Part shown: piece after piece, positions 57,722-64,000 of the stretch
Numbering within the stretch: the first letter of the stretch is position 1
How the letters are laid out: every line of letters starts with the position of its first letter
From: Pseudomonas sp. LRP2-20
Lineage (GTDB): Bacteria; Pseudomonadota; Gammaproteobacteria; Pseudomonadales; Pseudomonadaceae
Direction of reading: 5' to 3'
Assembly (NCBI RefSeq): GCF_024349685.1
Contig: NZ_AP025944.1
Location: 2,796,001-2,860,000 of the forward strand
Length of the DNA stretch: 64,000 nt
The notes under the pieces: model-generated
What the model was told of the DNA's origin: nothing
The model's database searches: none
The model's input: only the letters and a program-made list of their open reading frames with translations
Position numbers and translations under genes: made by a program

Positions 57722-59020
57722 TTACTTGGCTTCTGGCTGCGCTGTCGGCGCAGCGGCGTCCACCGGTTCCAGCGGCGGGTGCTCCTGCGCCGCATGCATC
57801 AGGTCCTCGGTCACCCGCAGTTCCGCGCCGGTCGGCGAGAAGGTGGTCGACGCCGTGAACGGTGCCGGATGCTCCGCTGCCGGGCGCTTGCCGCGACGCC
57901 AGAGGAAGAACCACACCATGCCTAGGTTGACCACGGCAAAGGCCCAGAACAGCCCCACTTCACCAAATTCGCTCATGGCCGGCGAAATCGCCAACGGCGC
58001 CATGGCCGAGCCCAGCGAGTTGATCAACAGCAGGCCCTGGATCATCGGCACCAGGGCGTCGGATGGCGCCCGGTCGGCAGCATGGCTGACCGCTACCGGG
58101 TACAGCGCGAACACGCCGCCACCGAGCAGGAACAGCGTGGCCGGCAGCAGGGCCGAATCCGATGGCAGGAACACCGTGACCAGCGACAGCACCATGCACA
58201 GCGCAGCCAGGGCGATCAGCACATCCTGGCGGTCCTTGCGGTCGGACCAGCGCCCCACCGGGTACTGCAGCAGCATGGCGCCGAGGATCACCCAGGCCAT
58301 CATGTTGCCAACTTCACCGACATCCAGGCCGATGCGCTGCAGGTACAGCGGCAGCAGGGCGTAGATGCCAGCAATCACCACACCGGAGCCGAAGCAGCCG
58401 ACCAGCCCCGACGGCGCCACGCCCAGCAGTTGGCGTGGCTTGAGCGGCTCGACCTGGTCGAGCAACGGCGACACCCGCGGCAGGATCACGATGGGCAATA
58501 CCGACAGCGCGGCGAGCATGCCGGCAAGCATGAACGGGGCGCTGTCGCCCAGGTGGGTGATTTCGCCAAGGCCGGCCTGGGCGATCACGCCTGCGCCATA
58601 GAAGGCAATCATGTACAGCGCCAGCAGGCGCCCACGGATCTTCGCGTCACCGGCCAGCAGCAGCCAGCTTTCGATCACCAGGAACACGCCGACTGCGGCC
58701 CAGCCATTGATCAGGCGCAGCACCGACCACCAGGTGGCGTCGTAGAACAGCCCCTGCAGCAGAATGGTCGCGGCGATCAGCGAGGCGAAGCTGGTGTAGG
58801 CACGGATATGGCCGATGCGCAGGATCAGCCGGTCGTTGAAGATGGCGCCGAGGGTCAGGCCGATGAAGTAGGTCGACGAGACGATACCGATGGTCGTTGC
58901 CGATTCGCCGGCAGCGTCCAGGCGCAGGGTGGTAAGGGAAGACATGAAGCCGTTGCCCAGGGCAATGATGAACAGCCCGAGCAGGGGCGCCAGCGCCATG
59001 GCCAGCAAACGCGCAGACAT
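57722..59020 (-). CDS. MFS transporter, YcaD-like
   Basis: A 432-aa major-facilitator protein with twelve hydrophobic segments. Motif A-like GAIFNDRLILRIGHIRAYT follows TM2, and GRWSDRKDRQDVL is the matching loop after TM8. The last 45 residues form a hydrophilic Pro/Ala-rich cytoplasmic tail. It looks like the YcaD group of uncharacterised exporters. I start at ATG 59020 (MSARLLAM), because upstream codons have no membrane or ribosome-site support. Substrate unknown. Confidence 0.85.
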   Translation of the reverse strand: MSARLLAMALAPLLGLFIIALGNGFMSSLTTLRLDAAGESATTIGIVSSTYFIGLTLGAIFNDRLILRIGHIRAYTSFASLIAATILLQGLFYDATWWSVLRLINGWAAVGVFLVIESWLLLAGDAKIRGRLLALYMIAFYGAGVIAQAGLGEITHLGDSAPFMLAGMLAALSVLPIVILPRVSPLLDQVEPLKPRQLLGVAPSGLVGCFGSGVVIAGIYALLPLYLQRIGLDVGEVGNMMAWVILGAMLLQYPVGRWSDRKDRQDVLIALAALCMVLSLVTVFLPSDSALLPATLFLLGGGVFALYPVAVSHAADRAPSDALVPMIQGLLLINSLGSAMAPLAISPAMSEFGEVGLFWAFAVVNLGMVWFFLWRRGKRPAAEHPAPFTASTTFSPTGAELRVTEDLMHAAQEHPPLEPVDAAAPTAQPEAK

Positions 59021-59551
59021 AGGTACCTCAAGTTGGAGTGGCGATTCAAGGAGCGCCTCTTCGAACGCGCACGCCAAACGGCCCCCTAGAGGGCCGATAT
59101 AAGTGCACGGGTGTGCCTGGGCTGGATGCGACCTGGGCAAGACTCAACCGCTGGACCCTGGAAGAGCTGGGCCGGGCGGGGTGGGTTGAGCCTATTTCAC
59201 ATGGGCGCCATGTGTTCAGGCCTGGACTCTGTCGTTGCTGCCGGTTGCCACCGTTTCAAGGCGACGGGCGAAAAGGAAGCGCGATTCTACGGGTTGTGAT
59301 CGATTTGCCCAAGAGGTCAAGGCCTGCGACGAGACGACGCAGGGCGGCATGCGACAGCTTTGTGCCTGGACCCGACATCGCCGGGGCTGCGTTGCAGCCC
59401 TTTCGCGGGTAAACCCGCTGCCACAGGCAAGCTACTGGTCTCAGGCATTGTGTAGTATCCGTGGGAGCGGGTTTACCCGCGAAGAGGCCAGTGCAGGCAG
59501 CTACTGAAACAGCCGATAATGCCGCCACCCTCAGCAAGGAAGACCCGCCCT
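59021..59551. other. 531-bp gene-free interval with a small palindrome and REP pair
   Basis: It holds the divergent promoters of the MFS and AEC transporters. A 17-bp dyad, CACATGG-GCG-CCATGTG (59198-59214), could be an operator. An inverted REP pair fills 59382-59488. No convincing ORF is present. Confidence 0.5.
59382..59488. repeat. Inverted REP pair upstream of the AEC transporter
   Basis: The left copy (GGGGCTGCGTTGCAGCCCTT then TCGCGGGTAAACCCGCTGCC) and the right copy (GTGGGAGCGGGTTTACCCGC) face each other with about 35 bp between them. Confidence 0.8.
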
Positions 59552-60427
59552 ATGCTCGCTTCGCTGTTCGCCGTCCTCGCCCCCGTCTTCATCGTCGCCG
59601 GCATCGGCTACGCCTGGGCCCGCAAGGGCCTCGATTACCCCACTGAATTCATCGCCCGCATGGTCATGACCGTCGGCACACCGTCGCTGGTGCTGTCGAC
59701 CCTGAGCCGCACCGAACTGGATGCCACGGCGTTCAGCAGCATGGCCCTGGCTTGCCTGCTGTGCGCCGTGGGCATGGCCGTGGCCGGGCTGCTGGTGTGC
59801 CGCATCTCGGGTCAGCACTGGCGGGTATTGTTGCCGGCATTCATGTTCCCCAACACCGGCAACATGGGCCTGCCGATCAGCCTGTATGCCTTCGGCGAGC
59901 ATGGCCTGGCCCTGGCCGTGGCGTTCTTCCTGACCCTGTCGATCGTGCAGTTCACCCTGGGCATGGCCATCTCCGGTACGGTTGCCTCGTTCAAGGCATT
60001 GCTGCGCAACCCCATCGTCATCAGCCTGGCCGGTGCCATGCCGATCATCTTCCTCGACTTCGAATTGCCGCGCTGGCTGGCCAATACCGCCGACCTGCTG
60101 GGTGGCATGACGATCCCGCTGATGCTGCTGACCCTGGGCGTGTCGCTGGCCAGCATTCGCCCGCAGCATATCGGCGGCGGCCTGCTGCTCGGCGGCGCGC
60201 GCATCGTGCTGGGGGCGGCGGTCGGTTGGGCGGTGGGCGCTGCGCTGGGCATGCAAGCGATGGAGCGGGCGGTGCTGATGGTGCAGTCGGCGATGCCGGT
60301 GGCGGTGTTCAATTACCTGATGGCGGTCAGGGCCAACCGGCAGCCGGAGCAGGTGGCCAACCTGGTGATGTGTTCGACCGTGCTGTCGTTCGTCTGGCTG
60401 CCGGTGGTACTGGCCTGGTGGATGTGA
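59552..60427 (+). CDS. AEC-family transporter (auxin efflux carrier type)
   Basis: A 291-aa inner-membrane protein with ten hydrophobic segments in two halves of five, as in the AEC/PIN-like family. It shows the family motif PAFMFPNTGNMGLPISLYA and a late VMCSTVLSFVWLPV helix. Bacterial members move carboxylates such as malate or malonate; the substrate here is not known. The start is ATG 59552 with AAGGAAG upstream. Confidence 0.88.
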   Translation: MLASLFAVLAPVFIVAGIGYAWARKGLDYPTEFIARMVMTVGTPSLVLSTLSRTELDATAFSSMALACLLCAVGMAVAGLLVCRISGQHWRVLLPAFMFPNTGNMGLPISLYAFGEHGLALAVAFFLTLSIVQFTLGMAISGTVASFKALLRNPIVISLAGAMPIIFLDFELPRWLANTADLLGGMTIPLMLLTLGVSLASIRPQHIGGGLLLGGARIVLGAAVGWAVGAALGMQAMERAVLMVQSAMPVAVFNYLMAVRANRQPEQVANLVMCSTVLSFVWLPVVLAWWM

Positions 60428-60434
60428 ACCTGCA

Positions 60435-60477
60435 CCGGCCGTTTCGCGGTTTCGCCCGCGAAAGGGCCGCTACAGGG
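60435..60477. repeat. Single degenerate REP copy
   Basis: CCGGCCGTTTCGCGGTTTCG with CCCGCGAAAGGGCCGC lies between the convergent AEC and lipoprotein genes. It may serve as a bidirectional 3' end. Confidence 0.55.
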
Positions 60478-60482
60478 CAATA

Positions 60483-61115
60483 TTATTTGTCGAACAGGCG
60501 CTCGTGCACCCAACCCTGGTTGGTCAGCACCATCACCCGCTTCTCCCTGGCCGGCGTGTCATTGGTCGCCACGGCTTTGCCCAGGTCACGGATATTGGCC
60601 CTGACTTGGTCATTGGCCGCCCAATCCGGCAAGCCGGTGACTTTGTAGGCATAGGTCACATCGGCAACGGTGCGCCCCATCATCTGTCCCGGTTCGCTGA
60701 ACTGCTCGATCGCCGTCACCTCGGCCTTGCCGAAACACAGCCCGCCGCGGGTCTGGCCGTTGAGCAGCTTCTGGGCATCGGCCTTGTAGTACTTGCGACC
60801 CTCATCGGTAAGGTCGTAGGCGTAGTAGATGTCGGTGCGCGCCGGTTGCCACAGGCGCTCCGGCACCTCGACGCGGGAGATTTCCTTCTCGCTGACGATG
60901 CCGACCCTGGCCAGCGCATGCAGCGCCTTGTTGGTGCCGGTGACGTCGAAGTCCTGGGTCTTGGCAGGGAAGTCGGCGACCACGAAACAGTGCGGGTACT
61001 GCGTGTCGAGGTAGGCCTGGGCCGCCTTGTGGAAATTGGCCTCGCTGGCGTCCTTGGTGTCCGAGCAGCCTGCCAGGGTGGCCAGCAACGCCAGCGGTAC
61101 GATCTTCCTGTACAT
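60483..61115 (-). CDS. Predicted lipoprotein, function unknown
   Basis: A 210-aa protein with a lipoprotein signal (MYRKIVPLALLATLAGC, lipobox LAGC). The mature part has two more Cys (PHCFVV and GLCFGKAEV) that could form a disulphide and a PQARTDIYYAYDLTDEGRKYY-like segment. It has no recognised catalytic motif. AAGGA lies before ATG 61115. It may be anchored in the outer membrane; aspartate at +2 after SD is not present (Ser at +2), which in enterics favours outer-membrane sorting. Confidence 0.75.
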   Translation of the reverse strand: MYRKIVPLALLATLAGCSDTKDASEANFHKAAQAYLDTQYPHCFVVADFPAKTQDFDVTGTNKALHALARVGIVSEKEISRVEVPERLWQPARTDIYYAYDLTDEGRKYYKADAQKLLNGQTRGGLCFGKAEVTAIEQFSEPGQMMGRTVADVTYAYKVTGLPDWAANDQVRANIRDLGKAVATNDTPAREKRVMVLTNQGWVHERLFDK

Positions 61116-61228
61116 GATGAAACGTCCTTGGATTGCGAAGTTAAGCCGGAGGGCGGCATTAAAACCCACGGGCTAGAGCGGCGCAATCGTGGCAGTACGG
61201 CATCTGGACAGGGTTCACAAAGCGCCAG

Positions 61229-62371
61229 TCAATGGTGCCCTTGCGGCTCCCGGGTATCGATGCTCACCACCACCGACATCCCCGGGCGCAAGCGCGCCGC
61301 TGCGGGCTGATCGGGGTCGACGGTGATGCGCACCGGAATGCGCTGGGCGATCTTGACGAAGTTGCCGGTGGCATTGTCGGCCTGCAGCAAGGCGAACTCC
61401 GAGCCGGTGGCCGGCGAAATCTGCTGCACATGGCCATACAGTTTGAGGTGGTTCAAGGCATCGACGGTGAAGGTCGCCGGCTGGCCGATGCGCACGTCGG
61501 CCATCTGGGTTTCCTTCATGTTGGCGATCACCCACAGGGTATCGGGCACCAGCGCCATCAGCTGTGCACCGGAATTGACGTACGCGCCCAGGCGCGTGCC
61601 GATCTGCCCCAGCTGGCCGTCACGCGGGGCGGTGACGCGGGTGTTGTCGAGGTCGATGCGGGCCAGTTCGACGGCGGCCTTGGCGTTCTGTACCGAGGCC
61701 TCCAGCGAGGCGCGGTTGACGATGACCGTCTCACGGTCCTGGCGGGCGATTTCCAGCGCGGCCTTGGCCTGGGCCAGGCTGGCGACGGCAGCGGCCTCGC
61801 TGGCGCGGGCCAGGTCGAGCGAGCTGCGCGACACCGAACCATCGCTGACCAGCGCCTGGTTGCGGCTGAGGTCGGCCTTGGCTTTGGTCGCCTGGGCCGA
61901 GGCATCGCCGATGGCTGCCTGGCGTTGGGCAATGGTGGCCTCGGCGCTGTTGCGCTGCTGCAGGTTGTTGGCCAGCGCCGCCTGCTGCTGTTGCAGCTGG
62001 GCGATGGCCTGGGCCAGGCGCTGCTTGTAGATGCGGTCGTCCAGCTGCACCAGCAGGTCGCCGGCCTTGACGAACTGGAAGTCATGCACCGGCACGTCGA
62101 CGACATAGCCACTGAGCTGCGGGCCGATGATCGTCACCTGGCCGCGCACCAGGGCGTTTTCGGTGCTTTCGATGGTGCTGCTGAACGGCGGCAGGTTCCA
62201 GGCGTAGAGCACCAGCAGGATGCCGGCCAGGGCCACGCAGGCAAAGCTGATCGAAGACAGGATGCGCACCCGCCGCGTGCGCACCGGGCTGGTCGGTTCG
62301 CTGGGTGGCGTGCTGCCTTCCGGGGTTTCGGCAATGGCGGTGGTGGTTGTGCTGCGGGTTTCTTCGGTCAT
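61229..62371 (-). CDS. HlyD/EmrA-type membrane-fusion protein
   Basis: A 380-aa adaptor with one TM near residues 38-58 (ISFACVALAGILLVLYAW). Then follow the lipoyl-like half VTIIGPQLSGYVVDVPVHDF, a long helical hairpin (about 105-240, Gln/Ala-rich) and the second half with DTLWVIANMKETQMADVRIG. It links the DHA2 pump to an outer-membrane channel that is not encoded in the window. Its ATG overlaps the stop of the pump gene by 4 bp. Substrates are likely hydrophobic drugs or organic acids by family. Confidence 0.9.
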   Translation of the reverse strand: MTEETRSTTTTAIAETPEGSTPPSEPTSPVRTRRVRILSSISFACVALAGILLVLYAWNLPPFSSTIESTENALVRGQVTIIGPQLSGYVVDVPVHDFQFVKAGDLLVQLDDRIYKQRLAQAIAQLQQQQAALANNLQQRNSAEATIAQRQAAIGDASAQATKAKADLSRNQALVSDGSVSRSSLDLARASEAAAVASLAQAKAALEIARQDRETVIVNRASLEASVQNAKAAVELARIDLDNTRVTAPRDGQLGQIGTRLGAYVNSGAQLMALVPDTLWVIANMKETQMADVRIGQPATFTVDALNHLKLYGHVQQISPATGSEFALLQADNATGNFVKIAQRIPVRITVDPDQPAAARLRPGMSVVVSIDTREPQGHH

Positions 62372-64000
62372 CGGCTGGCAGTACCGCTGGTGGAGTCGGA
62401 TGAAGCAGCCTGGCGGGCGACATACCACAGCCAGGAGCCGCGAATGGTAATCCAGATCATGGTCAGCACGGCGATGCTGCCGATCAGCACGAACACATCG
62501 TTGTAGGCCATCACGTTGGCCTCGCGGGTGGCGGCGCTGGCCAGCACGCGCAGGCCCGCCTCGCTGCGCAATGCCGGGTCGGCGAGAAGCCCGGCGTAAC
62601 CGGCGCCGCCACTTTGCACACGGGCATTGACCAGCGGTTCGAGGTAGCTGAGGCGGTCCATCAGGTGGCTGGAATGGAATTTCTCGCGCCAGGTCTGGAA
62701 GGTGCCCAGCAGCGCCGCGCCGATCAGCCCGCCGAGGTTGTTGCAGATGCCGAACAGCACCGAGAAGCTCACCAGGTTGCGCGGGTTGGCGCGCACGTGG
62801 CTGATGCCCAGGGCCATCGACGGGCCGAGGAAGAAGGTGCTGCCGAAGGCCAGCAGGAACTGGCTGAGGTACATCTGCGCGGGGCGCGTGAGGTTGCTCG
62901 AACTGCTGTCCATGAACGCCCCGGTGGCCATCGCCAGCAGCGAGATGAACAGCGGGATCACCAGGTGCTTGGGGTCGATGGTCAGCGCACTGCTGGCCAG
63001 GCCTGCCACGGCGCCGAGCAGCATGATCCAGTACAGCGAGCGCATCTGCTCGCTGCCCATGTTCAACACTTGCAGAAAGCCCACCGCGCCGGTGGATTGT
63101 TCCGAGGTGACCATGCGGATCAGTATCACGCACAGGCCCAGGCGGATGATCGCGCCACTGCCCAGCCAGCGTGTCATCAGCAGCGGGTTCTGGCGGTTGT
63201 GCTCGATGGCCAGGCCGGTGAGTATCAAGGCAATGGAACAGGCCAGGGCGATGCCGATCCAGGGGGCCTCCAGCCACCAGTCGATGCGCCCAAGCGACAG
63301 TGCGGCGCAGAGCAGGGCGACGCCGCTGGCCATCAGGGTAAAGGTGAGAAAGTCCAGCGGCTCGAAGGTCTTGAAGCGGTCACCAGGGGGCAGCTTGAGC
63401 AGCAGCACGCAGCCCAGTGCGGCCAGCGCCAGGCCCAGTTCGAACAGGTACAGGCCGCGCCATTCGGCGATCTGCAGCAGGTCTTCGGAGAATATCCGCG
63501 CCAGCGGCAGGGCCAGTTGCGAAGCGCCAAGGCCCAGCACCATGGCTTTGAGCCGCCAACGTTCGGGGAATGCTTGGATCATGTAGTACAGGCCCAGCGA
63601 GCTGAGCGCCGCGCCGACCATGCCGTGGGCGGCGCGCACGGCGATGGCCGAGTTGAGGTCGTTGACCAGCAGGTGGGCGAAGGTGACCAGGGCATACAGC
63701 ACCAGGAACACTTCGGTGAAGGCGCGCAGGCCGAACTGCTGGCGGAACTTGACCAGCAGCAGGTTGATCGACACGTTGGTCATCACATAGGCCGCCGGCA
63801 GCCAGGCCATCTCGGCGCTGGTCGCGCCCAGCGCGCCCTGCAGGAACACCAGGTTGGCGGTGACCAGTGCGTTACCCAGGCCACCGGTTATCGCCACCAG
63901 CAGGCCGACCACGCCATACGCCAGGCGCTTGGCCGGCGTATGCAGGGGCGTGGAAGGGGAGCCGGGGAGGCTGGGCTTCTCGTGCGGGAGCCACTGGCGC
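62368..64000 (-). CDS. DHA2-family MFS efflux pump, EmrB-like (5' end beyond the window)
   Basis: An inner-membrane pump of at least 543 residues with about fourteen hydrophobic segments. The reading frame is open to the right edge (…HTPAKRLAYGVVGLLVAITGG), so the N terminus lies outside. TM1 begins near YGVVGLLVAITGGLG. The acidic residue and AYVMTNVSINLLL helix are typical of the DHA2 group. It pairs with the HlyD-type protein whose gene overlaps its stop. It is proton-driven, with substrate unknown. Confidence 0.9.
   Translation of the reverse strand, partial: RQWLPHEKPSLPGSPSTPLHTPAKRLAYGVVGLLVAITGGLGNALVTANLVFLQGALGATSAEMAWLPAAYVMTNVSINLLLVKFRQQFGLRAFTEVFLVLYALVTFAHLLVNDLNSAIAVRAAHGMVGAALSSLGLYYMIQAFPERWRLKAMVLGLGASQLALPLARIFSEDLLQIAEWRGLYLFELGLALAALGCVLLLKLPPGDRFKTFEPLDFLTFTLMASGVALLCAALSLGRIDWWLEAPWIGIALACSIALILTGLAIEHNRQNPLLMTRWLGSGAIIRLGLCVILIRMVTSEQSTGAVGFLQVLNMGSEQMRSLYWIMLLGAVAGLASSALTIDPKHLVIPLFISLLAMATGAFMDSSSSNLTRPAQMYLSQFLLAFGSTFFLGPSMALGISHVRANPRNLVSFSVLFGICNNLGGLIGAALLGTFQTWREKFHSSHLMDRLSYLEPLVNARVQSGGAGYAGLLADPALRSEAGLRVLASAATREANVMAYNDVFVLIGSIAVLTMIWITIRGSWLWYVARQAASSDSTSGTASR

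Noticed and set aside
46252..57914. Small ORFs inside the long palindromes giving Arg/Ala-rich peptides (RAAHRELRSLLRLF type)
   Set aside because: The same peptides arise from any copy of the palindrome and in both directions. There is no ribosome site, and this is a common misannotation of repeats.

Overview
This is a GC-rich, densely coded stretch of a fluorescent-pseudomonad chromosome, most likely of the Pseudomonas putida group. The evidence is the high GC, Shine-Dalgarno-led genes with ATGA stop/start overlaps, a D-lysine gene set of the kind described in P. putida KT2440 (amaC, dpkA, amaD), a MuxABC-OpmB type efflux operon, and the many inverted REP pairs (a GTGGGAGC...CCGCGAA core) typical of this group. 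I saw no rRNA, tRNA, CRISPR array, prophage or insertion sequence. About fifty protein genes are called.

Layout. 1-9.5 kb: a palindromic repeat, a class-I amidotransferase-like hydrolase, then a D-lysine uptake and catabolism block. On the minus strand this runs regulator RpiR, binding protein, two permeases, AmaD, ATPase. DpkA and AmaC are on the plus strand. 9.7-11.7 kb: an HAAAP amino-acid transporter and thiol peroxidase. 12-21 kb: the four-gene muxABC-opmB RND efflux operon. 21.4-27 kb: a MucR-like MHYT-GGDEF-EAL protein, then a mixed set (DUF1652, AruH-like aminotransferase, DUF1345, tyrosine recombinase). 27-34 kb: an orphan gspF-gspG pair, a divergent lytic transglycosylase, two paralogous sensor kinases and one sigma-54-type response regulator. 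34.4-38 kb: gluconate genes (transporter, kinase, LacI-type regulator GnuR) with three copies of a shared operator-like motif. 38-43.3 kb: a BdlA-like PAS-PAS-MCP protein and a BvgS/EvgS-like hybrid kinase with its LuxR-type partner. 43.5-46.2 kb: a cobalt/cobalamin operon (cbtB, cbtA, cobE, cobM) behind a recognisable cobalamin riboswitch. 46.3-54.8 kb: a second long palindrome, a LuxR-type regulator with a class III aminotransferase, RlhA, a YncD/PqqU-like TonB receptor, RidA and TrmK. 54.8-64 kb: small secreted proteins, a LysR regulator, a PEBP-family protein, a third palindrome, MFS and AEC transporters, a lipoprotein, and an EmrAB-like efflux pair that runs off the right edge.

How the genes work together. 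D-lysine would enter through the polar amino-acid ABC system. It would then be oxidised or transaminated to delta1-piperideine-2-carboxylate by AmaD or AmaC and reduced by DpkA to L-pipecolate. Gluconate enters through GnuT and is phosphorylated by GnuK under GnuR. Cobalt uptake and corrin synthesis are controlled by B12 through the riboswitch.

The most unusual structure is a family of long palindromes (near 101-313, 46271-46549 and 57368-57588). Each has 58-91 bp near-perfect inverted arms around an asymmetric core of exactly 97 bp. Arm variants are matched within a copy, and there is no transposase. I cannot assign them to a described element.
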